Shown here piece after piece: positions 1 to 7,729 of a stretch of 26,315 bases of DNA (its first letter is position 1; each line of letters opens with the position of its first letter). Location of the stretch: contig JAYEHJ010000010.1 in assembly GCA_034659435.1 (NCBI GenBank), forward strand, positions 1-26,315. Reading direction: 5' to 3'. A program made the translations under genes and the position numbers. The DNA is from JAGLYP01 sp034659435. Its GTDB lineage: Bacteria; Patescibacteriota; Patescibacteriia; Patescibacteriales; UBA12075. The notes under the pieces were generated by a model. The model saw nothing but the letters and a program-made list of their open reading frames with translations. It was not told the origin of the DNA and made no database searches.

Positions 1-20
1 ATGTTTTTTGAATATTTATT

Positions 21-87
21 GCTTTTTACGAGATCTCCGATCATTTAATATAATTCCTCTACGAGGTTAGGTGTGTCGGAGATGACA
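21..87 (+). repeat. Structured repeat, copy A
   Basis: This 67-nt element matches the reverse complement of 22508-22574 at 65 of 67 positions. It folds with an outer stem (ATCTCCGA with TCGGAGAT), an inner hairpin (CCTC-TAC-GAGG), and a long 5' internal loop holding TTTAATATAATT. A third, diverged copy lies at 22695-22753 and keeps the loop while both stems change in a compensatory way. It sits upstream of the membrane protein gene at 197. I see no coding potential. Whether it is a REP-like element, a small MITE or a structured RNA cannot be told from one window. Confidence 0.8.
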
Positions 88-196
88 AAAATGAATGGGC
101 TGATGTGTGTCTTGGATGATAGGCGCGTAAGATGAATTAGTAAAATTATAAAAAATATTATATAATTAAAAATATTAAAATAATTTCAAAAAAATA

Positions 197-2299
197 ATGC
201 CGATTAAATTTGATAAAACTTTTAAATATTTGCTTATAGCAACCAGTCTTTTAATTTCCTGGGGGGCGATTATCTATCGCTTGTATAAATTAAATATTAT
301 CGGCGTAATTATTATTTTAATATTAGCTGTTTTATCATTTATAATTATACTCTATTTTACAAAAAAATTCAATAAGCAAACAATAATCGCGCCTCAAAAA
401 AATATCATAAAAATAAAAAAACAAAAAAAAGATTTTTTTTCGTTTTTTATGCCGGCTATTTATTTATCTTTATTTACAGCATCTGTCTATATATTATTTA
501 CTTCAAGAACAGCCGAGGCGATTATTTCACCATGGCAGGTAATTAATCCTATTTTTTACTCGCTATACTTTGCGCTTACCGTCTGCTTGGCATTTATCAT
601 CATCAAAAAAAAGCCATTGGCAAATCTTTTAATAATTTTTCATTACTTCTTAAGTTTTTCAATCGCTTTGATAATATATAAAATCGGCTACGGATTTGAT
701 CCGTTCATTCACCAAGCGACCGAGGAATTAATCGCTAAAACCGGCGAAGTCAACCCTAAGCCGTTTTATTATTTAGGACAATACGGTTTAGTGGTGCTGT
801 TAAATAAAATTACGTTAATTAAAATTATTTATTTAGATAAAATCTTAGTTCCCTTTTTCAGCGGAATAATTTTGCCATTAGCCATGCTTTCCGTTCTGAC
901 AAAATGGCTGGAAAACAGAAAAATTGTCCGGTTAACAATTCTTTTTTTATTAATCTTGCCTTTTTCTTTTTTCATTGTTACTACTCCGCAAAATTTAGCT
1001 TATATTTTTTTAATTTTAACGCTAATTTACTCGCTTGACTGTAAACGCGCGCTTGATTATGTTAATATTTTTTTATTGTCTTTGTCCGCTTTTTTTATCC
1101 ATCCACTCGCGGGCATTCCGGCTTTGCTTTTTGCATGTCTGGTTATAATTTATGACAGTAAAATAAAAATTAAAAAAATCGGATATTTTGTAATTTACTC
1201 TTGTTTGGCAACGGCGCTTCCTTTGGCTTTTTTCTTTTTTGAAAAAAATACAAAAAACGCCGCAAACGCTTCAGCAAACACTGAAACTTTTTCTTTTAAT
1301 TTCTTAAATTTTTCCATTCCGGACAAAAAAAATATTATTTTAAATACGGTATATTTTTTTATATTTAATATTAAATATATTTTAATATTTCTTGCTGTCA
1401 GCGGAATAATTATCGCGATAAAACATAAAAAAGAATGCAAAATATTATCACTATATTTTTTTTCATCTTTGGCGCTGTTTTTTTCCTATTTCTTAAGCGC
1501 GAAACTTCCCTACGCTTTTCTCATTAATTATGAACAGGCAAATTATAGCAAGCGAATTTTAAGCTTAGCCTGCTTTTTTCTATTGCCGTTTATTATAATC
1601 GCTTTTTATCAATTAATAATAAAAATATTCGCGCAAAATAAAATTATAAAATATTCGCTTTTGGGCTTTTTTTGTTTTTTAATATCTATTTCCCTATATT
1701 CATCTTATCCGCGCTGCGACCATTACTTTAATTCCCATGGCTATTCAGTAAGCAAAAGCGATTTAAACGCGGTAAAATGGATAGATGATAACGCGCCTGA
1801 GGATTTTATTGTTTTAGCCAACCAGCAAACCAGCGTCGCGGGGCTTTACGGTTTCGGCTTTAAAAAATATTATCAAAGCGCTGAGGAAGAAATTTTTTAT
1901 TATCCGATTCCGACAGGCGGCAGCCTTTATCAGTATTATTTAGATATGGTTTACGAAAAACCAAGCCGAAATACAATGGAAAATGCCATGAACTTGACCG
2001 GAGTTAACATTGGATATTTTGTTTTAAATAAGTACTGGTGGGCTTTTGACAAAATTCTTGCCGAAGCAAAACTTGAAGCTGACTCTTGGCAGGAAATTGA
2101 TAATGGGGAGGTTTATATTTTAATATTTGAAAAAAAAAAAAATACAATTTGTTTTGTCGCGCCGCGCCGCGGCGCGCCTCTACAATACAATGTGTATTTT
2201 TTTATTTTATTTTTTATGCCTATTCAAATCAACTTCCACAACCACCCTTCCGCTATTATCACCATCATTGGAGAATTGAACCTTAACCGCTTGCTTTAA
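197..2299 (+). CDS. Polytopic membrane protein, possibly GT-C-type glycosyltransferase
   Basis: This is a 700-residue protein with roughly a dozen hydrophobic segments from residue 10 to about 505, followed by a soluble, probably extracytoplasmic, C-terminal domain (about 510-645). The first large loop after the early membrane segments carries FDPFIHQATEE (residues 167-177). Its acidic and His residues recall the acidic motif in the first outer loop of GT-C glycosyltransferases such as STT3 and PMT families. That family link is an inference from topology and motif only. The natural C-terminus seems to lie near residue 645: after NGEVYILIFE the frame enters a run of 13 A (2130-2142), then a 28-nt palindrome, then 93 nt antisense to the convergent PSP1 gene. 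The last 55 residues therefore look like read-through sequence. The start ATG at 197 has no Shine-Dalgarno. A TATAAT at 161-166 is a possible -10 box without a clear -35. Confidence 0.75.
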   Translation: MPIKFDKTFKYLLIATSLLISWGAIIYRLYKLNIIGVIIILILAVLSFIIILYFTKKFNKQTIIAPQKNIIKIKKQKKDFFSFFMPAIYLSLFTASVYILFTSRTAEAIISPWQVINPIFYSLYFALTVCLAFIIIKKKPLANLLIIFHYFLSFSIALIIYKIGYGFDPFIHQATEELIAKTGEVNPKPFYYLGQYGLVVLLNKITLIKIIYLDKILVPFFSGIILPLAMLSVLTKWLENRKIVRLTILFLLILPFSFFIVTTPQNLAYIFLILTLIYSLDCKRALDYVNIFLLSLSAFFIHPLAGIPALLFACLVIIYDSKIKIKKIGYFVIYSCLATALPLAFFFFEKNTKNAANASANTETFSFNFLNFSIPDKKNIILNTVYFFIFNIKYILIFLAVSGIIIAIKHKKECKILSLYFFSSLALFFSYFLSAKLPYAFLINYEQANYSKRILSLACFFLLPFIIIAFYQLIIKIFAQNKIIKYSLLGFFCFLISISLYSSYPRCDHYFNSHGYSVSKSDLNAVKWIDDNAPEDFIVLANQQTSVAGLYGFGFKKYYQSAEEEIFYYPIPTGGSLYQYYLDMVYEKPSRNTMENAMNLTGVNIGYFVLNKYWWAFDKILAEAKLEADSWQEIDNGEVYILIFEKKKNTICFVAPRRGAPLQYNVYFFILFFMPIQINFHNHPSAIITIIGELNLNRLL
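2156..2183. repeat. 28-nt GT...AC palindrome, copy 1
   Basis: A GC-rich 28-nt imperfect palindrome in which 11 of 14 positions pair. The central CGCGCCGCGGCGCG (2163-2176) is perfect. It has the same length and GT...CTAC ends as the palindromes at 15239-15266 and 20073-20100. Here it lies inside the 3' end of the membrane protein frame, just beyond the stop of the convergent PSP1 gene, where it could stop transcription from both sides. Confidence 0.7.
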
Positions 2300-3064
2300 G
2301 GGATTATGCCCTACCACAACGCCGCGCTTGCCGTCAACATTAACTTTTGAGCCGATCGGCGGCAAATTTTTTGCCAATTCCTCATACCCTCGCTGTTCAT
2401 AAGCCAAACAGCACATCAATCGCCCGCATACTCCGGAAATACGATCTGATCCGCGATGAGCGCAGCCCTGAATTTCCGCCATTTCCGATGTTATTGATTC
2501 AAACTTTTTTAAATGGCCTTGGCAGCAAAGCCTTTGTCCGCAATGGCCGACATCGCCCGTTATTTTCGCTTCATCGCGAATTCCGATTTGCTGCAAACGG
2601 ATGGTCTTGCCGAAATGCCTGGTTAAATCTTTGACTAATTCGCGAAAATCAACCCTGCCATCGGCAATAAAAGCAAAAGTAACGCGAGAACCGTCAAAAG
2701 AATAATGAACATCAATAAATTTCATTGGCAAATTATGCCTATCCTTGGTTTTACGGCAAAATTCCAAAACCTCTTTTTTCTCGCTAAAAGACGCCATTTT
2801 ATCTAAATCACTTAATGTTGCTTTTCTTAATATCGGTTTGATAATATTTTTTTCTATCTGTTCGCCATTTTTATCTACCTCATGTTCTTTGCCCTCTAAA
2901 ACATATTTATCATCATTCAAATCATCAAAACCGACAATATCGCCCAGCTCAAAACCTAATTCGGTTTTAACCACCGCCTTGTCTCCTTCTTTTAATTCCA
3001 AATTATTTAAAGAAAAATTATATTCTTTATCCCAGCCAATAAATTTTACTTTAGCGATTTTCAT
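2207..3064 (-). CDS. PSP1 C-terminal domain protein (RicT/YaaT family)
   Basis: This 285-residue protein shows the cysteine-rich signature of the PSP1/RicT family: GHCGQRLCCQGHLKKF followed by ISGVCGRLMCCLAYE. In Bacillus subtilis RicT (YaaT) forms a complex with RicA and RicF that binds iron-sulfur clusters and affects RNase Y-dependent mRNA processing; the cysteines seen here match that pattern. The N-terminal 80 residues form the small beta domain of the family (GDKAVVKTELGFELGDIVG). It is the last gene of the rpsB-tsf operon, 11 nt after tsf, which suggests a translation- or RNA-linked role. Its 3' end overlaps the convergent membrane protein frame by 93 nt. No partner RicA or RicF is in the window, so the exact function is open. 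Confidence 0.9.
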   Translation of the reverse strand: MKIAKVKFIGWDKEYNFSLNNLELKEGDKAVVKTELGFELGDIVGFDDLNDDKYVLEGKEHEVDKNGEQIEKNIIKPILRKATLSDLDKMASFSEKKEVLEFCRKTKDRHNLPMKFIDVHYSFDGSRVTFAFIADGRVDFRELVKDLTRHFGKTIRLQQIGIRDEAKITGDVGHCGQRLCCQGHLKKFESITSEMAEIQGCAHRGSDRISGVCGRLMCCLAYEQRGYEELAKNLPPIGSKVNVDGKRGVVVGHNPLKQAVKVQFSNDGDNSGRVVVEVDLNRHKK

Positions 3065-3075
3065 AAAATAAAAAT

Positions 3076-3870
3076 TTATAAGCTATAACGAATATATTTT
3101 TCTATATTCGCGCCTTCCAAAATTTCCGCTACTTTCTTTTTGTCGTCTTTAATGTATTCCTGGTTTAACAGGCAGACCTCTTCGTAAAATTTATTTATTT
3201 TACCAACTAAAATCTTATCAATAATCTGTTCCGGTTTGCCTTCTTTCTTTAGTTGTTCGCGGTAAATTTCTTTTTCTTTATTTATTTCCTCTTTTTTGAT
3301 TTCTTCCGGTTTCAAATAGCGCGGATCAGCGGCGGCCGTATGCATAGCTAAATCGTAAGCCAATTCATCTTTGTCTGCTTTATCTAACGCCAATAAAACG
3401 CCAATTTTGCCGTTTGAATGACTGTAATTAGCAACGGTTGCGCCGCTTAAAATATCAAAACGGCTTATACTGATTTTTTCTCCGATAGTTCCGCTTAAAT
3501 TATCAAGTGTTTCCTTAACTGTTGTTCCATCCATTTCCAAGCCTAAAAGTTCATCCAAACCGGCCGGTTTTTTATCTTTAATGATTTGTAAAACCTGATT
3601 GCTAAAATCCTGAAATTTTTCATTTCGGACAACAAAATCGGTTTCCGCGTTTATCTCTAAAATATAACCCTCTCTTTTGTCATCGTTAACAGCGGCTTTG
3701 ATAACTCCCTCAACCGCGTCTCTTTCTCCGCGCTTGGCGGCTTTTGCGATGCCTTTCTTTCGCAGAATTTCAGTTGCTTTTTCAATGTCGCCATTAGCCT
3801 CGTCCAAGGCTTTTTTACAATCAACCATTCCGGCTCCGGTTTGTGTTCGTAATTTTTTAATTTTTTTCAT
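3076..3870 (-). CDS. tsf: Elongation factor Ts
   Basis: EF-Ts is the nucleotide exchange factor that recharges EF-Tu with GTP. The 264-residue protein opens with the UBA-like domain (KKIKKLRTQTGAGMVDCKKAL, residues 2-22, with the conserved TGAGMxDCKKAL core) and contains the EF-Tu-contact motif TDFVVRN near residue 80. It begins a few residues later than the E. coli protein, so the first helix is short; the ATG at 3870 is still the natural start because rpsB ends 13 nt upstream. It is the second gene of the operon rpsB, tsf, PSP1-family gene, the standard order for rpsB-tsf. No Shine-Dalgarno precedes it; the region before the start is AT-rich. Confidence 0.97.
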   Translation of the reverse strand: MKKIKKLRTQTGAGMVDCKKALDEANGDIEKATEILRKKGIAKAAKRGERDAVEGVIKAAVNDDKREGYILEINAETDFVVRNEKFQDFSNQVLQIIKDKKPAGLDELLGLEMDGTTVKETLDNLSGTIGEKISISRFDILSGATVANYSHSNGKIGVLLALDKADKDELAYDLAMHTAAADPRYLKPEEIKKEEINKEKEIYREQLKKEGKPEQIIDKILVGKINKFYEEVCLLNQEYIKDDKKKVAEILEGANIEKYIRYSL

Positions 3871-3883
3871 ATTTTTAAAGTAA

Positions 3884-4579
3884 TTATAAATTATTTAGTT
3901 TTTTAGCTTCAATTATAACGTCCTTTACCGTATTTAAAATTAATTTAATTGTTTTAGTCGCGTCATCATTTGCCGGAATAACATAATTTATATTCTGCGG
4001 ATTTGCGTTGGTATCGCAAACCGCGATTATTGGAATATTTTTCTTTTTAGCTTCTGTAACAGCGGTTTTTTCTTCGTTAATATCCCAGACAAATAAAGCG
4101 TCCGGCAAGCGATTTAAATCGGTTAAGCCACCGACTTTTAATTTTAATTTTGCCAAATCCTTGTCAATATCCACTCTTTCTTTTTTAGTATATTTTTCCA
4201 GTTTGCCCGCGGCCTTGTCGCGGGTTAAATCATTATATTTTTTAATAACTTTTTTAATCACTAAAAAATTAGTTAAGCATCCGCCCATCCATTTTTCATG
4301 CGCGTAAGGCATTTCGCATTCTTTGGCAATTTTTTCAATCACTTTTTTTGCCTGAATTTTTGTACCGACAAACATGATTATTTTTCCTTCAGACGCTAAT
4401 TTTTTAATAAAATCAAGCGCTTCTTCCAGCATTTTTCTTGATTTTACCAAATCAATAATATGCACGCCATTGCGCGCGCCAAAAATAAAAGGCTCGCATT
4501 TGGGATGCCATTTGCTGGTGCGATGCCCAAAGTGCATACCGGCTTTCAGCATCTGTTCAATCGTTGGAATTGTTGACAT
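3884..4579 (-). CDS. rpsB: 30S ribosomal protein S2
   Basis: This is a small-subunit ribosomal protein. The sequence is typical: an N-terminal MLKAGMHFGHRTSKWHP motif, then KIIMFVGTKIQAKKVIEKIA, a helical hairpin, and DALFVWDINEEKTAVTEA with IPIIAVCDTNANP near the C-terminus. I place the start at the ATG at 4579 (MSTIPTIEQML, 231 residues) and not at the upstream ATG at 4600. AAAGGA lies 8 nt before 4579, and family members begin close to this point. This is the only clear Shine-Dalgarno I found in the window. It is the first gene of the rpsB-tsf-PSP1 operon. A perfect inverted repeat covering a TATAAT box lies just upstream and may control it. Confidence 0.97.
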   Translation of the reverse strand: MSTIPTIEQMLKAGMHFGHRTSKWHPKCEPFIFGARNGVHIIDLVKSRKMLEEALDFIKKLASEGKIIMFVGTKIQAKKVIEKIAKECEMPYAHEKWMGGCLTNFLVIKKVIKKYNDLTRDKAAGKLEKYTKKERVDIDKDLAKLKLKVGGLTDLNRLPDALFVWDINEEKTAVTEAKKKNIPIIAVCDTNANPQNINYVIPANDDATKTIKLILNTVKDVIIEAKKLNNL

Positions 4580-4614
4580 AATTTTTTCCTTTAGATCCAT
4601 TTTCTTATTATTTA

Positions 4615-4640
4615 ATAACTCACATTATAAGGTGAGTTAT
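4615..4640 (-). promoter_or_regulatory. rpsB promoter -10 with overlapping operator-like palindrome
   Basis: A perfect 9-bp inverted repeat (ATAACTCAC and GTGAGTTAT) is separated by 8 nt. On the minus strand those 8 nt carry TATAAT (4629-4624). Transcription from this -10 would start near 4617, giving a leader of about 38 nt with the AAAGGA site before the ATG at 4579. The -35 (TTATTT at 17-nt spacing) is weak. The stem has no T-run after it, so it is not a terminator. Its symmetry around the -10 box suggests a repressor site; if transcription starts further upstream it would be an RNA hairpin in the S2 leader instead. Confidence 0.6.
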
Positions 4641-4737
4641 CAAGGAAAATAATAAGTAATTGGAAGTTAGTATCAAATTTTTAAATAAAAAACGGCTTTA
4701 CGCCACATATATAAACTATAATATTTATTAATGTTTG

Positions 4738-5112
4738 TCAATTATTATTTTTAGGGACTGTAATATTAGGCTCTTTTTTATATTTTGGCTTAATAATACT
4801 AAAATCATAATCGCTTTTTATCTGCTTGTTATCACTGCTAAAAACAGGAATATTTAGGGCAAAACCAAGCGCGTTTGCCGTAATTATGCCGATTCTTAAA
4901 GCGGTAAAACCTTCGCCTGAATTAACAGCTATAATTTTTTTAATTTTTGTTATACCGCTATTTGCTGATTTTAAAAGTTTATCAATTCCCGGCAATAATT
5001 TTTCCGCTTGGCTGTATTTTGCCTGAATTTTCTTTTCCAAAATTAATTTATCGTCATTTTTCAAAGCCAGATATATTAAATTATTTTTGCTTGTATCTAT
5101 GTATAAAGTCAT
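4738..5112 (-). CDS. tsaB: Short TsaB, tRNA t6A biosynthesis protein
   Basis: TsaB is the scaffold partner of TsaD in making N6-threonylcarbamoyladenosine at position 37 of ANN-decoding tRNAs. The first ~100 residues match the N-terminal ASKHA domain: LYIDTSKNNLIYLAL, then SGEGFTALRIGIITANAL, the region that packs against TsaD. The protein has only 124 residues against 220-230 in E. coli; the second half is gone apart from a conserved-looking tail (KPKYKKEPNIT). The ATG at 5112 is chosen over a TTG at 5157, which would add a hydrophobic leader absent from the family. An extended -10 box ends 6 nt before this ATG, so the mRNA may be leaderless. Confidence 0.85.
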   Translation of the reverse strand: MTLYIDTSKNNLIYLALKNDDKLILEKKIQAKYSQAEKLLPGIDKLLKSANSGITKIKKIIAVNSGEGFTALRIGIITANALGFALNIPVFSSDNKQIKSDYDFSIIKPKYKKEPNITVPKNNN

Positions 5113-5118
5113 ATTGAT

Positions 5119-5127
5119 ATAATAACA
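5119..5127 (-). promoter_or_regulatory. Extended -10 promoter of tsaB
   Basis: On the minus strand the sequence reads TGTTATTAT, a TGn-extended -10 box with 5 of 6 matches to TATAAT. It ends 6 nt before the tsaB ATG at 5112. The usual spacing would put the transcription start at or next to the A of the ATG, predicting a leaderless message. No -35 at proper distance is seen. Confidence 0.45.
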
Positions 5128-5181
5128 GAAAAAAAATAAAAAAGCTAAGACTGTCAAATTTTTTCGAAAATAATATAAACA

Positions 5182-5212
5182 AAAAAATACGTCTTTTAGG
5201 GACGTATTTTTT
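5182..5212 (-). terminator. Intrinsic terminator after tRNA-Gln
   Basis: A perfect 12-bp stem (AAAAAATACGTC with GACGTATTTTTT) has a 7-nt loop and is followed on the minus strand by TTTTTTTG. It lies between tRNA-Gln and tsaB and would end the tRNA transcript. The plus-strand reading also ends in a T-run, so it could work in both directions. Confidence 0.8.
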
Positions 5213-5221
5213 ATATGGCAA

Positions 5222-5384
5222 GCCTATATGTAATTCACAGGCCGCATAAAGCGACTTCGCCGCCACGTAGCTCACGAAAAATGATTTTCGCCTTAAATAT
5301 TTAAAACATTTACGAAATAATCAAATCCGTAATTTCTAGAATACTGGGTGGCTTGCCACGAGATGGCGAAGCCATTTTTCGCGG
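5222..5384. repeat. Degenerate hairpin repeats beside tRNA-Gln
   Basis: Two related, degraded segments (about 5250-5292 and 5351-5384) share the order GCCACG, a spacer, then a hairpin ending in TTTTCGC. The second contains two adjacent small hairpins (ATGGC-TTC-GCCAT and GTGGC-AA-GCCAC on the minus strand). They directly follow the tRNA 3' end. The region has no credible gene. Confidence 0.35.
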
Positions 5385-5385
5385 G

Positions 5386-5456
5386 CTCGGAGGCAGGGAA
5401 TCGAACCCCGATTGACTGGACCAAAACCAGCTGTCCTACCGTTAGACGACCTCCGA
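5386..5456 (-). tRNA. tRNA-Gln(UUG)
   Basis: A full cloverleaf can be drawn on the minus strand. The acceptor stem is TCGGAGG with CCTCCGA and the discriminator is G73. The D arm is GTCT/GGAC. The anticodon stem is GCTGG/CCAGT around the loop TTTTGGT, giving anticodon TTG (UUG). A 4-nt variable loop and a T arm CGGGG-TTCGATT-CCCTG complete it. The U1-A72 start and G73 are also features of E. coli tRNA-Gln. The CCA end is not encoded (GCCC follows), so a CCA-adding enzyme is needed. Length is 71 nt. Confidence 0.93.
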
Positions 5457-5460
5457 ATTT

Positions 5461-5466
5461 ATTATA
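5461..5466 (-). promoter_or_regulatory. Possible -10 box of tRNA-Gln
   Basis: On the minus strand TATAAT lies only 4 nt before the tRNA 5' end, with TTGTTT 16 nt upstream as a weak -35. The usual start distance would fall just inside the tRNA. Either transcription starts at the first base or the true promoter is further upstream. A small hairpin with a following TTTTT (5494-5517) also lies in this leader region. Confidence 0.3.
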
Positions 5467-5582
5467 TTTTTTTAATTCAATCAAACAAAATAATCAAAAA
5501 CCACCTCTTTAGCGGTTAATTGATTATATATTAATACATTTTTAAAAAAAAGTAAAGAAAATAAAAAGAAAATAAAAAACCC

Positions 5583-5611
5583 TTGCAAAATGCTATTTTT
5601 TTTGCTAAGAT
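5583..5611 (+). promoter_or_regulatory. gyrB promoter
   Basis: TTGCAA (5583-5588) and TAAGAT (5606-5611) are separated by exactly 17 nt, a good sigma70-type arrangement 75 nt upstream of gyrB. The transcript would begin near 5618, right at an imperfect hairpin (AAAACTGCC with GGCTGTTTT, 5621-5645) followed by T's and A's. A second TATAAT at 5672-5677, 8 nt before the ATG, could drive a nearly leaderless transcript. Confidence 0.5.
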
Positions 5612-5685
5612 ATAAATAACAAAACTGCCCGAATAATGGCTGTTTTTAAATTTTAAATTACTAACATTAGATATAATTTTATTTT

Positions 5686-7713
5686 ATGCCTCAAAAAAAA
5701 CCAACAAAAAAAACAGTTAAATCAAATTACGGAGCTGATTCAATTACCGTTTTGGAAGGGCTTGATCCGGTAAGAAAAAGGCCCGGAATGTACATTGGCT
5801 CAACCGCGTCAGCCGGACTGCATCACTTAATTTGGGAAGTGGTTGATAACGGTTTGGATGAGGCTATGGGCGGACATGCCGACACCATAACCATTACCCT
5901 GCTTGATGATGGCATGGCGCGAATTACCGATAACGGGCGGGGAATTCCGGTTGGGGTTCACAAAGTTACAGGCGTATCCGCATTGGAAACAGTTATGACA
6001 AAACTTCATGCCGGAGGCAAATTCGGCGGGGAAGCAAGCGGATATAAAGTATCCGGCGGACTTCACGGCGTTGGCGTTTCCGTTGTTAACGCTTTAAGCT
6101 CATACATGAAAGCGGAAATTCACACAGAAGGCAAAATCTGGATTCAGGAATATAAAATTGGCAAACCGCAAAAAAAAGCAAAAGCCATTGGCGCGACAAA
6201 GGAAACCGGAACCACGATAATTTTCAAGCCTGACGCAAAAATTTTCTCTGAGACCGAGTTTAACTGGGGAAAAATACTGAATCATTATCGGCAGCAAGCC
6301 TATTTAAATAAAGGCATCACTATTAAACTGAGCGACGAAAGATCTGATCACAGAAAGAAAAAATTCGTATTTTATTTTGAAGGCGGAATCAAATCTTATA
6401 TTAAAAGTTTAAATTGCAATAAAAACATAAAAAATGAAACTTGTTTTTATGTTGAGAAAGATATTGATGATTCAAAAATTGAAGTTGCCTTGCAATATAA
6501 TGATGAATTTAATGAAAATGTCCTGCCTTTTGCCAATAATATTTATAATTTAGAGGGAGGAACCCATTTGGTCAGCTTTCGCGCGGCTTTAACCAGAACC
6601 ATTAATTCTTACGCCCGCAATCAAAAACTGCTTAAAGAAAAAGATGAAAATTTAACAGGTGAAGATGTCAGAGAAGGATTGGTTGCCATAATCAGCGTTA
6701 AATTGAAAGATCCTCAATTTGAAGGCCAAACCAAAGGCAAACTCGGCAACGCGGAAATCAAAAGCCATGTTGAGCAAATATTCGGCGAGGCTTTTACTAT
6801 TTTTTTGGAAGAACATCCGAAAGAAGCCGAGGCTATAATCGGCAAATGCGTCCTGTCCAGCCAGGCAAGAATCGCCGCCAGAACCGCCCGCGCTTCTATT
6901 CTTAGAAAAGGCGCTTTAGACGGAATGACTTTGCCCGGAAAATTATCCGACTGTTCAAGCCGAAAACCCGAAGAATGCGAACTGTATATTGTTGAGGGTG
7001 ATTCTGCCGGAGGCTCCGCGAAACAAGGCAGAAATCGCCATTTTCAGGCAATTTTGCCTTTGCGAGGAAAAATTTTAAATGTGGAACGCGCGCGCCTTGA
7101 TAAAATGCTTGCCAATAACGAAATAAAAAACTTGGTTATTGCCATGGGCACGAATATTGACGACCAGCTTGACATATCCAAATTGCGCTATCATCGCGTA
7201 ATTATTATGACTGATGCCGATGTTGACGGCGCCCATATCAGGACTCTTTTGTTAACGTTATTTTTCAGGCATTTTAAGCAATTGATAACAGAAGGCCATT
7301 TATATGCTGCCCAGCCGCCGCTCTATCAAATAAAGCAAGGAACTAAAATCGAATGGGCTTTTAGCGAGGAAGAAAAAACTAAAATAATTGAAAAATTCGG
7401 AGGCATACCGGATAATGTGAAAAATGATGAAAATTTAGAAAAAGAAAATATTGAAGATGTTGAAAAGGCTGAAGACAATAAAAAATCAAGCAAAAAAATC
7501 CATATTCAAAGATATAAAGGCCTTGGCGAAATGAATCCTGAACAACTTTGGGAAACAACCATGAATCCGGAAACGCGCATTATGAGCAGGGTAACAGTGG
7601 ATAACGCGGCTTTGGCTGATGAAATATTTGACATGCTTATGGGCGGAGATGTTGCTCCGCGAAAGAAATTCATTCAGACGCACGCGCGCAAGGTTACTAA
7701 TTTGGATGTTTAA
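5686..7713 (+). CDS. gyrB: DNA gyrase subunit B
   Basis: This is the ATPase and DNA-binding TOPRIM subunit of gyrase, which introduces negative supercoils together with GyrA. The GHKL ATPase domain shows EVVDNGLDEA (residues 51-60), TDNGRGIPV (81-89) and GGLHGVGVSVVNALS (124-138). The TOPRIM domain has the metal-binding EGDSAGG (437-443) and DADVDG (510-515) motifs, and PLRGKILNVERAR between them is typical of GyrB. The C-terminal IQRYKGLGEMNPEQLWETTM is complete. At 675 residues it is slightly long because of an acidic, lysine-rich linker near residues 566-602, just before the QRYKGLGEM motif. It runs convergently into the hydrogenase gene with only 16 nt between stops, so there is no room for a normal terminator. 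gyrA is not in the window. Confidence 0.98.
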   Translation: MPQKKPTKKTVKSNYGADSITVLEGLDPVRKRPGMYIGSTASAGLHHLIWEVVDNGLDEAMGGHADTITITLLDDGMARITDNGRGIPVGVHKVTGVSALETVMTKLHAGGKFGGEASGYKVSGGLHGVGVSVVNALSSYMKAEIHTEGKIWIQEYKIGKPQKKAKAIGATKETGTTIIFKPDAKIFSETEFNWGKILNHYRQQAYLNKGITIKLSDERSDHRKKKFVFYFEGGIKSYIKSLNCNKNIKNETCFYVEKDIDDSKIEVALQYNDEFNENVLPFANNIYNLEGGTHLVSFRAALTRTINSYARNQKLLKEKDENLTGEDVREGLVAIISVKLKDPQFEGQTKGKLGNAEIKSHVEQIFGEAFTIFLEEHPKEAEAIIGKCVLSSQARIAARTARASILRKGALDGMTLPGKLSDCSSRKPEECELYIVEGDSAGGSAKQGRNRHFQAILPLRGKILNVERARLDKMLANNEIKNLVIAMGTNIDDQLDISKLRYHRVIIMTDADVDGAHIRTLLLTLFFRHFKQLITEGHLYAAQPPLYQIKQGTKIEWAFSEEEKTKIIEKFGGIPDNVKNDENLEKENIEDVEKAEDNKKSSKKIHIQRYKGLGEMNPEQLWETTMNPETRIMSRVTVDNAALADEIFDMLMGGDVAPRKKFIQTHARKVTNLDV

Positions 7714-7729
7714 TGGGATTTTTGCGTTT

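Noticed and set aside
4615..4640. The rpsB upstream hairpin as a terminator
   Set aside because: No T-run follows on the minus strand and the loop contains a TATAAT.
5152..5157. A perfect TTGACA upstream of tsaB on the minus strand
   Set aside because: The only good -10 (TATTAT at 5119-5124) is 27 nt away, too far for a normal promoter.
5293..5484. A 63-codon minus-strand frame covering the tRNA-Gln region
   Set aside because: It is a translation of the tRNA gene and its flanks; the cloverleaf explains the sequence.
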